From Bacteroidota bacterium (lineage in GTDB: Bacteria; Bacteroidota; Bacteroidia; Bacteroidales; DTGW01): a stretch of DNA of 64,000 nucleotides. The notes under the pieces are model-generated. The model saw only the letters and a list, made by a program, of their open reading frames with translations. It was not told where the DNA came from and ran no database searches. Positions 41,025 through 51,120 of this stretch are shown here, one piece after another. The stretch is from contig JAKPGM010000029.1 in NCBI GenBank assembly GCA_029550865.1, forward strand, positions 1-64,000. The letters are read 5' to 3'. A program made the translations under genes and the position numbers. Position 1 is the stretch's first letter, and each line of letters begins with the position of its first letter.

Positions 41025-42863
41025 ATGCTGACACGGGTTATCAAAAATAGTTTAGGCAATAAGTCGGGGAAGGAGGAGAATCTGATTTTCAGTTCTCTAC
41101 CAGTACCTCTTGTACAGATTAGTTTCGAGGGGCAGGTATTGAGTTATAATCAGTCGTTTCAAGCATTGTTGGGTTTTTCGTCCGAAACATTAGCTAGTTT
41201 AAATTTTTTCAATAACCCCTACCGTATTGTTGATTCGTCCAATCAGCTTGTTTTTGATGACAAAAAAGAACAGGACGTTACCATTGAGAGTTACTGGCGT
41301 AAGGCTGAGTCGGGATTTCTATACATTAAAGAACATTACCGTCCCATAAAGGGAGTGGGCTATTGTGTTTACCTTGAGAATGAGACCGAAAAACGTCGTT
41401 TGCGCCGTTCCCTTGAGATAACTGAAGAGAAGTTCCGGTTTGTGATTGATCAAGTACCGGTGGGTATTTATCGGATTATAACAACGGGCGAAATTGTGTT
41501 TGCCAATCAATATCTTGCACAACTTTTAGGATATAAATCGGGGGAAGAACTTCAGGGCAAAATGGCCAGAGAACTCTTCAGGTATCCACCTGAATACGAC
41601 CAGTTACTTCATTCGGCCATAAAGATAAAACAGCCTACCTTTCGACACGAATTTGTCCACATGACCGACGATGGCAGAGAACTCTGGTTGGAGGATACTG
41701 CCCATATCTTCTACGATACTTCCGACGAAATGCTGTTTTACGATGGTATCATCCAGAATATTACTGAAAAAAAACGCATTGAAAATGATATAAAACGTCT
41801 TTTAACGGCTTTTACGCAAATTTCGGAAGCCATTGTAATTACCGATACCAGAGGATATATCATATATTCCAATCCTGCACTTGAACGAATGACGGGTTAT
41901 ACCGCAAGCGAGTTGTATGGAAAGAATATGAGTATTTTTCGTTCGGGGGTGCATTCTAAGGACTTTTACAGGAACATGTGGACGAATATTCTGCATGGGG
42001 TCAATTGGGAAGGAACGATTATCAATAAGCGAAAAGGAGGAGACCTGTACACCGAATACATGGTTATCACCCCAGTGAAAAACGATGCTGGGCAAATACT
42101 CAATTTTGTGGCTGTAAAACGCGATATGTCTGAGGTCTTAAAGTTGGAAGATAAATTACGACATTCGCAAAAACTTCAGGCTATTGGTACATTGGCAGGA
42201 GGGATAGCACATGACTTTAATAACATCCTCATGGGGATGCAGATTTACACCGAGGTGTTACTGAAACGCCTGATGCCACAGAGCTTTGAACATGAAATTG
42301 TTGGTAAAATATACGAATCGCAGAACAGAGGTAAAGAGCTGATACAGCAAATATTATCGTTTAGCCGCCCAGGTAGCGAGGAAAAAGCCCCACTGACCAT
42401 CCATACGATTGTTAAAGAAACGCTAAAACTCATTAAAAATACATTTCCCACTACGATAACTTTTAAAGAAAGTATTGAGGATTGTGGTCAAATTTTGGGC
42501 AATCCTACCCATATTCATCAAATAGTAATGAATTTGTGTACCAATGCCCATGATGCCATGCAGGGACATGGTACCCTAACGATAGAGCTTAAGCGTAAAA
42601 ATCAATTATCGGGGCCATACAGGGATATTCATTCAAGCCATGAGTGGATATGTCTGACGGTAAAGGATACGGGGTGTGGTATCGACGAAAAAATTCGTAA
42701 CCGTATTTTCGACCCATTCTTCACGACTAAACAGGTAGGGGAGGGTACCGGCTTAGGTTTATCGATAGTGCAGGGGATCGTGAAAGACTATGGCGGTAAA
42801 ATATTTTTTGACTCTAAGGTGGGGGAAGGTACAACCTTTTATGTGTATCTTCCAGCAAGGTAG
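41025..42863 (+). CDS. PAS-domain sensor histidine kinase
   Basis: About 612 residues from the ATG at 41025. No membrane segments, so cytoplasmic. Three PAS domains: about 25-110 ([20 protein letters not shown]), about 130-255 ([20 protein letters not shown] with PAC tail) and about 260-380 ([20 protein letters not shown]). HisKA-type dimerisation helix with His396 in [16 protein letters not shown]. HATPase domain with N box [13 protein letters not shown]1 DTGCGI, F box FDPFFTTK and G2 [10 protein letters not shown]. The H-D-F-N-N context is the NtrB/PAS kinase type. The receiver-only gene 21 bases downstream is its obvious partner. Confidence 0.94.
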   Translation: MLTRVIKNSLGNKSGKEENLIFSSLPVPLVQISFEGQVLSYNQSFQALLGFSSETLASLNFFNNPYRIVDSSNQLVFDDKKEQDVTIESYWRKAESGFLYIKEHYRPIKGVGYCVYLENETEKRRLRRSLEITEEKFRFVIDQVPVGIYRIITTGEIVFANQYLAQLLGYKSGEELQGKMARELFRYPPEYDQLLHSAIKIKQPTFRHEFVHMTDDGRELWLEDTAHIFYDTSDEMLFYDGIIQNITEKKRIENDIKRLLTAFTQISEAIVITDTRGYIIYSNPALERMTGYTASELYGKNMSIFRSGVHSKDFYRNMWTNILHGVNWEGTIINKRKGGDLYTEYMVITPVKNDAGQILNFVAVKRDMSEVLKLEDKLRHSQKLQAIGTLAGGIAHDFNNILMGMQIYTEVLLKRLMPQSFEHEIVGKIYESQNRGKELIQQILSFSRPGSEEKAPLTIHTIVKETLKLIKNTFPTTITFKESIEDCGQILGNPTHIHQIVMNLCTNAHDAMQGHGTLTIELKRKNQLSGPYRDIHSSHEWICLTVKDTGCGIDEKIRNRIFDPFFTTKQVGEGTGLGLSIVQGIVKDYGGKIFFDSKVGEGTTFYVYLPAR

Positions 42864-42884
42864 TATAATTAAATTGTTCTAACA

Positions 42885-43256
42885 ATGATGTATGAGATTC
42901 TAGTGGTTGACGATGAGCCAATGGTAAGAGAGGGGTTAAAACTGGCTCTTGAGATGGAGGGTTTTCGTGCTATTACGGCGTCGAATGGGATGGAAGCTTT
43001 GAAGATGATTCGTTCGCAGAAACCTCATTTGATTATTACCGACATTATTATGCCCGACAGCGATGGAATTGAGGTAATATGCTCGGTTCGTGAAAAAAAT
43101 CCTGAGATTAAAATCATTGCCATTTCGGGAGGCGGACGTATCAGTGCCCAGGATCATTTGCGTGTGGCACATCAACTGGGAGCCAATGGAATTCTGGCTA
43201 AACCTTTTACAACCGAACAATTACTTTGCGAGATAAACCGCTTGCTATCGGCTTAA
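42885..43256 (+). CDS. Response-regulator receiver protein paired with the PAS kinase
   Basis: 123 residues, one CheY-like domain. Acidic pocket ILVVDDEPMV, phospho-acceptor Asp in LIITDIIMPDSDGIEV, Ser switch in IIAISGGGR, Lys in ILAKPFTTEQL. No DNA-binding or enzymatic output. It starts 21 bases after the kinase gene and is presumably phosphorylated by it. The final target must lie elsewhere. Two adjacent ATG codons could serve as start. Confidence 0.92.
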   Translation: MMYEILVVDDEPMVREGLKLALEMEGFRAITASNGMEALKMIRSQKPHLIITDIIMPDSDGIEVICSVREKNPEIKIIAISGGGRISAQDHLRVAHQLGANGILAKPFTTEQLLCEINRLLSA

Positions 43257-43263
43257 TTTTCGC

Positions 43264-45039
43264 CTATTCAGGGCGTGGTACAATCGGTTTCTCGTCGATT
43301 AAGGATTTGTTGTAAAAAGTTAGTTCGATATCCTCTAATATCATTGCCGAGGGGCAAATAACCGAAATCGGCGTACCATCGGGTATGCTGTTTTGCGAAA
43401 TGCTACTACTGCCATCTATGTTCAGTAGGTTTTCATTTAAAAAACCATTGTAAACAAAGGCATTTGAAGAAACTGCAATATTTTTACGCAATGTATTGAT
43501 GGTAATGGGTTTGAGCATAGCCCCCCGTACCAGTTTCTCAGACCCTGTTGCAACATCAACCTGATAAAGGTTAAGACTGGTAAGAAAATTACCGATAAGG
43601 TTGGGCCTAACGATATATGCATAATCAAGACCCTGCTCATGCGCTTTTTGTAGCAGTATTTTCTTAAGTTGTTCCTCCGAAAATGTTTTATTGGCTCGTA
43701 TAATCATGTTACCGGGTCCTATTCCCGCTACAATAGCCCCATTGGTAAAAGTAAAACGTTGATGACCATTTGAGGTTGGAACACTGCGTGTTGGGGTTCG
43801 TCCATTATACAGTGTTTTTAATATTCCGTTGTCGAATAATACCAGCGAGTCAATTGGTATAACCCCTTCTGCATCAACAGGATACCAGCCAAATAATTCT
43901 GTTTCTTGCCAATGAGTCAATCGGGCTGCATCGTAAATACTTATATTTTTGTCGATTACGGGTTTGTTGATTTTAGTTTCCAGGCTATTCATGTTTTGCC
44001 CATAGTAAAGGGTCTTATTAGAGGCATTATACAGCGGTTCCCGATACGCAAACAGGTTGTCGGGATATCCAAAAAGACCCTGTAACCATGCCTGTACAGC
44101 TGCCTGATTGAAAAACAGTACTGGTCCGTAATAGTTTTCTTTTACATAACTAGCTTTTACTTTAGTTTCCAGTTTGCTGCTGATACTGTCGATATTGGCT
44201 ATTATGCTTGATTTTTGCATAAAAATTTTTGACGGATTACGTTCAAGATAAGTAAGAGCATCCGACACCGTCTCGCCATCCAGCTCGCTCAATACGCCAA
44301 TATTCAATACAGTATAGTCGAGGGGAAAAATAATACGACTGTTTTCGCTGCTGTAAAAATAAATTTTGGCATGTATCTGATAATACGAGACATTGGAGTA
44401 GCTGATATGTTTTTTATTGTTGAAAATGTTCGATAAATCCCGTACCAGCGACTTAATTGAGTCGATTGGAGGTATTTGAATTTGGGGCTGAAGGAAAAGA
44501 TGTACAGTCGGTGCTTTAGCAAAATCAGGTATTTCAAGGGAGTCGTGGGGGAAATTTTTTTCTTTTAAAGCTTCAATTTTATTCTGATAGGTTTGGGCAG
44601 CTGATTTATAGGTGTTGTTAATAATAAGCCAGATAGCACGCCGTATTCCCCAGTAGTCGGAGTCGAGGGGTAACGACAACGTGCCATCCCCTTGTGCTTT
44701 TGTACGTGTAGCGTCGTAATAGTTTTCATCGTTAAGTTCATAATTGCCACAAAGTACGCGATTTGCCCAGCTACGGTCTTTCTTTTCCCTGCAATTGACG
44801 ATGGCACCAAAGGAAGCATCAACGTATACGGTATGGATGTCTTCGAGGGTAAAACTAATGTAGAATGGTCTTGAAAAATCTTTGTATTGTATTTCGTGCA
44901 GGTTACGTTCTACCTCATCTACGATAGCTTTAAAAATTACACTATCGGCAGGTGTTGCATGTGAAGCTACTGTGGCTACCTTCAAAAAAATAATCCCTAT
45001 GACTAAACGAGCACCAAATACAGATAAAATCCTTTGCAT
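43264..45039 (-). CDS. Exported TldE-like pseudoenzyme (metallopeptidase fold without zinc site)
   Basis: 591 residues. A signal peptide ends about ASHA. It shares order, spacing and many local patterns with the upstream gene product: YISFTLEDIHTVYVDASFGAI, LSLPLDSDYWGIRRAIWLII against LSLPLEDNESATRMILW, and a TPTRSVPTSNGHQRF against a TPIEGFSQSNSHGRSQ stretch. Where that protein has HEIFGH, this one reads LFFNQAAVQAWLQGLFGY, and the later Cys ligand position (GYCGAESG) is replaced by SISQNSIPDG. It therefore lacks the HExxxH and Cys zinc ligands, as TldE/PmbA does relative to TldD. I infer a non-catalytic partner. It lies 23 bases downstream of the intact paralogue on the same strand. Confidence 0.72.
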   Translation of the reverse strand: MQRILSVFGARLVIGIIFLKVATVASHATPADSVIFKAIVDEVERNLHEIQYKDFSRPFYISFTLEDIHTVYVDASFGAIVNCREKKDRSWANRVLCGNYELNDENYYDATRTKAQGDGTLSLPLDSDYWGIRRAIWLIINNTYKSAAQTYQNKIEALKEKNFPHDSLEIPDFAKAPTVHLFLQPQIQIPPIDSIKSLVRDLSNIFNNKKHISYSNVSYYQIHAKIYFYSSENSRIIFPLDYTVLNIGVLSELDGETVSDALTYLERNPSKIFMQKSSIIANIDSISSKLETKVKASYVKENYYGPVLFFNQAAVQAWLQGLFGYPDNLFAYREPLYNASNKTLYYGQNMNSLETKINKPVIDKNISIYDAARLTHWQETELFGWYPVDAEGVIPIDSLVLFDNGILKTLYNGRTPTRSVPTSNGHQRFTFTNGAIVAGIGPGNMIIRANKTFSEEQLKKILLQKAHEQGLDYAYIVRPNLIGNFLTSLNLYQVDVATGSEKLVRGAMLKPITINTLRKNIAVSSNAFVYNGFLNENLLNIDGSSSISQNSIPDGTPISVICPSAMILEDIELTFYNKSLIDEKPIVPRPE

Positions 45040-45062
45040 AGCTTTTTTTTCGCGTTTACAGG

Positions 45063-46721
45063 TTATCTTGGCCTGCCCAGTATGGGAGCAGGGTTAAATC
45101 CTTCAGGTTTTTTTTGCGTTTCTATTTTTTTAATCAAAAGCGCAGGCGAGGTAGCCGTGACCGGAATACTACCCGACTCGGCACCACAGTATCCCGTAAA
45201 TACACCTGGTTCATCACCAATGGCAACTATTTCCGAAAAAATGGCCAGCGGCGTTCCTATAAAATCTACCCCCTTGACCAACTCATCGGGACGTCCATCG
45301 ACGTATATTTTGTACACTACTGTAGGCGTAACATTGAAAACATTGGGACTATATCGCGAAGTTTGCGTAAAACCCCCGATGACTTCCTTGAAGTATAGGC
45401 CATAGCTTTTCTTTTGTTTTTTGCATTCGGCGATTAGTTTTTTTCGCAGTTCTTTTTCGGAGTAGGTTTTGCGAGCTTCCACAATCAGGTTCGATTGCCT
45501 TGAAACGGGCATTTTCCCTATCTGAGATCGTCCGTGACTATTAGATTGGCTAAATCCCTCAATGGGAGTACGCGACATGAGAAAATTTTTCAAAACCCCA
45601 TCTTCTACAACATTAACTCGTTGTGCTTTTACCCCCTGGTCGTCAAAGGCGTAATAACCAAACATCGCCTTTCCTTGGAAATATTTGAGAGTAGGGTCGG
45701 AGTATATGTTAATATATTTGGGGAGTACCCGATTGCCCACCTGCGTTTTAAAGGTCTGGCTGTCGAAACTGTATTTGAGGCGCTGCCCTTCAATTCGATG
45801 GCCAAAAATTTCATGGAAAAACACTGCTGCCGCAGCTGGCGAAAGTATAGCTGGTCCCGCAAAGGCTTCGGCCTGGGGAGAATCCTTTAGCTTATTTTGC
45901 AATGCTTCTATTCGGGCTAAATCCGACTCAATTTGTTCATCGTTTGGCAAACTGTCGGGATCGAATGCATGGTAGGAAAGCAAAAGCGGCGTGCTTCCTT
46001 CATTTGATTTACCAACCAGCAAAATTTGAAGCTCTGCGTACGTTTGATTCTGAACAATACTGCTTCCTTCGGAATTGACTAAGTATTTACGATAACTTTT
46101 ATAGCTCAAACTGGCATCAGCGCGGATGATATTGTCGTTGTCCACAAACCTGCCAGTATATTTTTTCAGCCGTTGCAACCAAATGTCCCTGGCTATATTC
46201 TTGAAGGGAATGGGAGGCTCGTAGTATATATTTGTTGGTTCTTTTGTAAAATCCGGAACTTTGGGTGTTTCTTTTAGGGAAGTCTGCACTTGATTGTAGG
46301 TATTGATTGCATCACGCACAGCATACTGGGTTGCCTTCCAGAGAATCATACGAGTGGCCGACTCGTTATCTTCTAAAGGCAATGACAGGGAAAAAGGATT
46401 GTAAATACTGCCCTTTTTCTCAACCTCATGCGTGTTGTCAAGCTGGTAATTGCCTATTCGACTGGTAACCGACAAAATCCTCATGCTATCGCAATCGTCA
46501 TCTACCAGGCTTCCCAGTGAACACTCCAGTTGTACGCTTTTAATTTCTTCAACCCGATATTCCATATAATAACAGGGGATGGGTTGTTTTGAATATGTGT
46601 CAAATTCGCGTTTCAACTCATCCTTCAACACCGAAAGCAAACGATCCTCCTGTCCAATTACTGGAACTATGAAAAACGAAATAACATAAATTACAAGCGT
46701 TCGATATAAAGCCTTATTCAT
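45063..46721 (-). CDS. Exported TldD-like metallopeptidase
   Basis: 552 residues. The N-terminus is a hydrophobic signal peptide (YVISFFIVPVIGQ), unlike cytosolic TldD. The TldD/PmbA fold is recognised by AAAVFFHEIFGHRIEGQRL at about residue 297, whose HExxxH (303-308) supplies zinc ligands, and by a late Cys in FTGYCGAESGSIPV; both match the TldD metal site. TldD-TldE heterodimers in E. coli trim peptides such as microcin B17. Here the pair would act in the periplasm or on exported peptides. The gene 23 bases downstream encodes a paralogue without the metal site. Substrate unknown. Confidence 0.82.
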   Translation of the reverse strand: MNKALYRTLVIYVISFFIVPVIGQEDRLLSVLKDELKREFDTYSKQPIPCYYMEYRVEEIKSVQLECSLGSLVDDDCDSMRILSVTSRIGNYQLDNTHEVEKKGSIYNPFSLSLPLEDNESATRMILWKATQYAVRDAINTYNQVQTSLKETPKVPDFTKEPTNIYYEPPIPFKNIARDIWLQRLKKYTGRFVDNDNIIRADASLSYKSYRKYLVNSEGSSIVQNQTYAELQILLVGKSNEGSTPLLLSYHAFDPDSLPNDEQIESDLARIEALQNKLKDSPQAEAFAGPAILSPAAAAVFFHEIFGHRIEGQRLKYSFDSQTFKTQVGNRVLPKYINIYSDPTLKYFQGKAMFGYYAFDDQGVKAQRVNVVEDGVLKNFLMSRTPIEGFSQSNSHGRSQIGKMPVSRQSNLIVEARKTYSEKELRKKLIAECKKQKKSYGLYFKEVIGGFTQTSRYSPNVFNVTPTVVYKIYVDGRPDELVKGVDFIGTPLAIFSEIVAIGDEPGVFTGYCGAESGSIPVTATSPALLIKKIETQKKPEGFNPAPILGRPR

Positions 46722-46904
46722 GGCAAAAATTGTTATGCCCCAAAGTTAAGCAATTATAATATTTTGCGAAGTGAAAAATAGTTAATCCTATGATTGATAA
46801 AGGCAAAGTCTTTTTTGACAATAAATGAACCATAGAGGAGATAAAAAGCTAAATAATTTCAGGAAATCATTTCGCAAATATCTTCGTGCTTTAAATGGTC
46901 GGAG

Positions 46905-47363
46905 TTATAACCATGAACGTCCAATGATTTCACGAAATGGCCATGGAATCATTAGCAGTGTAATCAGTAAACCTATGGCAAAGTAGATGAATATTCGCTT
47001 GTGTTTCTGCATGTCGTTGTTGGCCTTTTTCATGAGTATTCTACCGACTGTAATTAATGCAATGGCAAGTAACATTCCCACAAGATGTTCCATCATCCAG
47101 TATCTTAAGAAGTGGTCTGCCATCCAGCCTGCAGCATGGCTACGTCCATAATTCAGTATCGGACTTATCCAATAAAGTATTAAGCCAATGAGCAATTGTA
47201 AATGAGCCGTCACAGTGGTAAAAAAACTTAATCGATCGGTAATGGCATCGAAGGGTAAATGTTTTTGCCATCCTCGAAACGACTTGATCAGGGTAAGAAT
47301 CAGTAATATCAAAAGCACATATCGCAAAACAGAATGCGAGGTAAGGAAAAAGGAGTATAACAT
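46905..47363 (-). CDS. Small four-helix membrane protein, function unknown
   Basis: 152 residues with four membrane segments (LRYVLLILLILTLIKSF, TTVTAHLQLLIGLILYWISP, LVGMLLAIALITVGRILM, IFIYFAIGLLITLLMIPWPF). His residues near the membrane ends (SHSVLR, TAHLQLLIG, MEHLVGM) resemble haem-binding cytochrome b-like proteins; homologues of this kind in Bacteroidota are often just annotated hypothetical or cytochrome B. I would not claim haem binding. Monocistronic. The 180-base gap to the TldD-like gene holds nothing I recognise. Confidence 0.75.
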   Translation of the reverse strand: MLYSFFLTSHSVLRYVLLILLILTLIKSFRGWQKHLPFDAITDRLSFFTTVTAHLQLLIGLILYWISPILNYGRSHAAGWMADHFLRYWMMEHLVGMLLAIALITVGRILMKKANNDMQKHKRIFIYFAIGLLITLLMIPWPFREIIGRSWL

Positions 47364-47614
47364 AGTTGTTGTTTTTTATTGAGTTTACATTATTAACAGT
47401 AAAATTTTCAACTTGTTGCACATTGCGCCAGATAAAATAATAGTTTTAAAAAAATATTGATTATCATCTATTTGCGTGAATATTATATAGTGGTATCCCT
47501 ACATGTGTGGTACAAAAATGGTAAAAGTGCGGTATTTTTTTGGGGCTATTTTATATGCTAATTGGTTGATTTTGAGCATATTTTTGATACTGCTAACCAA
47601 TTAAAATTTTTGTC

Positions 47615-50600
47615 ATGAAAACACTACTTACTTACCGACTGCGCTCGTGTGCTGTTGCCGCAATGTTGGTCTTTTTTGCTGGTCAGGTTCGAGCCCAAAG
47701 TGTAATTACGGTAGGTGCGGGTAGCTATGCATCCTATCCGCCTACCTACGAGAATGATGGCTTTTTTAACAATTTCGCCCAAAATGCCGATATTCGTGTT
47801 GCCCCTGGTGAAACCCGCCCTATTCCTACTAACGATTGGTGGACGAATATCATTTATGACGAGAACGATCCATTAGGAGGTCGGTTATGGGCAATGCCAC
47901 TGGTAGTCGATCCAGCTGTCGAAGGTATTAACATATACAATCCCTGGAAATGGAACGCAGCTGGAAATGACCTGATGATTGATTATCCGGTAGTTCTTAA
48001 AGGGAGTGGTTTTACACCTGTTCGTTCTATTGCTACCAATTGGAGCGATTGGACGGTGGAAGTGAAGACCTATCAGGATATTAACAACAAGTATGTTTTA
48101 TTTACTGCGGCTCATGGGATTCCCTTTGTTTGGTTCAATTGTGTAGGTTTTACTCCACAAATTGAGTGTTATCATGGGGCAACCTATATGAATGCAAGTG
48201 GGGCCAACATTACTTTTCCTTTTACAGGTGAATATTTTGTCATCAAGTACTGGGATACCTACTATGGGGTACATCTTCCTCCGGGCTCAACGGTAACCCA
48301 GGGAGGAACAACGGGTAATTTGCTTACCTTAAATTTACCAGCTGGCATAAATTATGTAATCGTATCGGCACTGCCTAATGCTGCGGCTGCTGCTACCATG
48401 CACAGTTATGCTTATGTTAAGCCTACCAATACCACCGTTTCGTGGAGTTATAACCCGGCTCAGGGAACGCTGGCTACTACCTGGAATCTTTCAACAACCA
48501 ATCTTCGGGGTGCAGCTCAGAACACTGTTATGCAGGGGTTTTTACCGCATCATTATCGTACAGCTTTATCGTCTAACGTATCGTACAATGGCATTACTTT
48601 TTCCCAGTCCCGTGGCTTATTAAAAATGGCTACCGGAAACTCGTTTACCTTTACCTACCGGATGAATGGTATCTTGCCCAACTATCCAGCTCCCGTGGTA
48701 CAATCGGGTGTACCGAATACATACGATCCGGCGAAAATGAGTACCATTATTACCAATTATGCCAATACTGTTCGCAGTCAGCCAACCCCTTACGGTGCTG
48801 CTGATACCTATTGGGGAGGCAAAGATCTGGTACGTCTGGCTAAGATGATGCTGTTTGCTAAGGAGACGGGTCATAGCGAATACAACTTTTTGCTTACGAC
48901 CTTAAAAAATTCACTTAGCAACTGGCTCACCTTTACGCCGGGCGAACAAGAACGTTACTTCGCATGGTACCCCAAGTGGAAAGGGTTAATAGGCTTTAAC
49001 GAGAGCTACTATTCAGGTATGTTTACTGATAACCATTTTCATTACGGATACTTTATTCAGGCTGCTGCCCTGTGTGCTATGGCTGATCCCGATTTTATCA
49101 GTCAGTACTCGGGAATCCTTACCATGATTGCCAAACAGTATGCCAACTGGGATCGTAACGATGCTAATTTTCCTTTCCTGCGTACTTTCGATCCCTGGAT
49201 GGGACATTCGTATGCTGGCGGTTTGTCCTCGCCATCGGGAAATAATCAGGAATCTTCTTCAGAAGCCATGCAAAGCTGGCATGCCCTCTATTTCCTGGGT
49301 TCTATATTGGGCAATACCGCGATGCGTGATGTGGGAGCGTTTGGCTATTTTTACGAGGCTCGGGCAACCCTCGAATATTGGTTTGATGTAAACCGCGATG
49401 TTTGGCCTTCTGCTTATCGTAATGCACATCAGGTCGTGGGCATCATGTGGCCCGGAGGATATGTGTATGGCACCTATTTTGGGATCGATCCGCAATGGAT
49501 TGCAGGTATTCAGATGCTGCCCATTAGTCCCGCTTTTCATTACTTTAATCAGGGCTTTACTCCTGCACAGGCAGTTACTTTTTACAATAACCTTAAAAAT
49601 GAGATGCAGGCTTTCTATGTGGCAAATGGCAATACTGCTCTTTCCGATGGAGGCGAGACTACTGAAGCCGAAATTGGTGACTGGGGACATGTGTTGCTCG
49701 GCTGGCGTGCTCTGTTTGACCCTACCTATGTAACCCAAAAAATGGATGCATACTGGAATTCTTCGAATACCGAAGAAAGCAATTTCATGCGTCAGAATGT
49801 AGAAGCCGGCCAAACATACTATTATGCTCACGCCCTCCAAAATCTTGGATTGTATCAGACCGATTATTACATGACCATTCCTACCAGTGCTGCGTTTTAC
49901 AATGCTACTACAGGAGTTACAACTTATGTGGTGTACAATCCTTCTGCCACTGCACAAACCTGTACGGTATATCGTAATGGTACACAGGTAGCTTCTTTTA
50001 GCGTACCTGCCCGCACGTTATACAAGTACGTATCTGGGGGAACGAATAACAATGCTTCCAACCTGGCTTTAAACAAACCCACTGTAGTTTCCTCAATCGA
50101 ATCGGCTGCCTATCCAGGCAGTGCTGCTGTGGATGGTAACCCGGCAACCCGCTGGTCGAGTGCTTTTAGCGACCCGCAGTGGATTTACGTTGACCTGGGA
50201 GCTACCTACAACATCAGCCAGGTAAAAATTACCTGGGAAACCGCCTACGGTCGCGACTATCAAATACAGGTATCGTCCAATGCTACTACATGGACTACCA
50301 TAAAAACCGTTACAGGTAACACGGCTCTGGTCAACGACCATACGGGACTCAATGCCACGGGTCGTTATGTTCGCATCTACGGTACAGCCCGTGGAACCCA
50401 GTGGGGGTATTCTATCTTCGAGCTCGAAGTGTATGGTACGCTAAGTTCCCAGTCGTATACTGCTGTTGAAAATATTGCAGCAAACGAAAGTAAAATCAGT
50501 ATCTATCCTGTTCCTTTTAGCGATAGGATAACATTGGAAGCACCAGAAGCTATATCCAGTATTGTGGTGTATGACCTGTCGGGGAGGGTGTGCTTAAAAG

Positions 50601-50716
50601 CTACTCCCGGTAGTGTCCAGGCAATACTCAATACTACTTCGCTTCGACCCGGTATATACATTGTGAAAGTATGGTTGGATAATCGAGTCGAAAGCTATAG
50701 GGTAATTAAAAAATAG
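47615..50716 (+). CDS. T9SS-exported endo-beta-1,3-glucanase, glycoside hydrolase family 81
   Basis: 1033 residues. Signal peptide to about 27. GH81 catalytic region about 30-790: IPTNDWWTNIIYDE near the N-terminus, YWGGKDLVRLAKMMLFAKE, DNHFHYGYFIQAAAL (the conserved DxxFxYG type motif) and NQESSSEAMQSWHALYF carrying the conserved Glu pair. A short beta domain (TTGVTTYVVYNPSATAQTC) is followed by an F5/8 type C (discoidin) carbohydrate-binding domain, about 810-945 (NLALNKPTVVSSIESAAYPG, YVDLGATYNISQVKITW). A type A T9SS sorting domain closes it, about 958-1033 (ISIYPVPFSDRITLEAPEAI ... SYRVIKK). Targets laminarin, fungal beta-1,3-glucan or callose. Solitary gene with its own terminator. Confidence 0.92.
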   Translation: MKTLLTYRLRSCAVAAMLVFFAGQVRAQSVITVGAGSYASYPPTYENDGFFNNFAQNADIRVAPGETRPIPTNDWWTNIIYDENDPLGGRLWAMPLVVDPAVEGINIYNPWKWNAAGNDLMIDYPVVLKGSGFTPVRSIATNWSDWTVEVKTYQDINNKYVLFTAAHGIPFVWFNCVGFTPQIECYHGATYMNASGANITFPFTGEYFVIKYWDTYYGVHLPPGSTVTQGGTTGNLLTLNLPAGINYVIVSALPNAAAAATMHSYAYVKPTNTTVSWSYNPAQGTLATTWNLSTTNLRGAAQNTVMQGFLPHHYRTALSSNVSYNGITFSQSRGLLKMATGNSFTFTYRMNGILPNYPAPVVQSGVPNTYDPAKMSTIITNYANTVRSQPTPYGAADTYWGGKDLVRLAKMMLFAKETGHSEYNFLLTTLKNSLSNWLTFTPGEQERYFAWYPKWKGLIGFNESYYSGMFTDNHFHYGYFIQAAALCAMADPDFISQYSGILTMIAKQYANWDRNDANFPFLRTFDPWMGHSYAGGLSSPSGNNQESSSEAMQSWHALYFLGSILGNTAMRDVGAFGYFYEARATLEYWFDVNRDVWPSAYRNAHQVVGIMWPGGYVYGTYFGIDPQWIAGIQMLPISPAFHYFNQGFTPAQAVTFYNNLKNEMQAFYVANGNTALSDGGETTEAEIGDWGHVLLGWRALFDPTYVTQKMDAYWNSSNTEESNFMRQNVEAGQTYYYAHALQNLGLYQTDYYMTIPTSAAFYNATTGVTTYVVYNPSATAQTCTVYRNGTQVASFSVPARTLYKYVSGGTNNNASNLALNKPTVVSSIESAAYPGSAAVDGNPATRWSSAFSDPQWIYVDLGATYNISQVKITWETAYGRDYQIQVSSNATTWTTIKTVTGNTALVNDHTGLNATGRYVRIYGTARGTQWGYSIFELEVYGTLSSQSYTAVENIAANESKISIYPVPFSDRITLEAPEAISSIVVYDLSGRVCLKATPGSVQAILNTTSLRPGIYIVKVWLDNRVESYRVIKK

Positions 50717-50732
50717 ACGGATGTTTGCGTAC

Positions 50733-50765
50733 AAAATACCCCGGGGTTATCTTCGGGGTATTTTT
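50733..50765 (+). terminator. Intrinsic terminator
   Basis: ATACCCCG (50736-50743) pairs with CGGGGTAT (50754-50761), flanked by an A run and followed by TTTTT, directly after the GH81 gene. Confidence 0.85.
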
Positions 50766-51120
50766 GTGTAAAATTGGTGATTTAAAGATGTTTCTAAAAG
50801 GTATGATGTATGCGCATTGGGTCGGATTACTTGTTCTATCGTGCGCCTGAAGGTAAGTAACTACCATGATCGTTTCATCAGTTCTTAAAATAGTTCGCAT
50901 TTTTGTATGTAAGCAATCTTTTCTCGTAAATCCATACCTCGTTAAAGGGATATATTGACAACATCTGTGTGTAAAACTGAATAAAAATTCTAATCAATGA
51001 ATTTTGTAATTGAATTTTATATATATTTGTTATATGCTTACTTACAGGGATAATAAATTTTGATGTTAAAAGTAAATTTTAGCTATGTAAATTATATCCA
51101 AAACCTTAAACCTAAAATGT
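50766..51120. other. Intergenic region before the lipoprotein gene
   Basis: About 355 AT-rich bases. TATATTTG at 51022-51029 matches the TAnnTTTG -7 consensus and could drive the lipoprotein gene with a leader of about 85 bases; no well-spaced TTTG -33 partner was found. No other gene or structure recognised. Confidence 0.45.
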
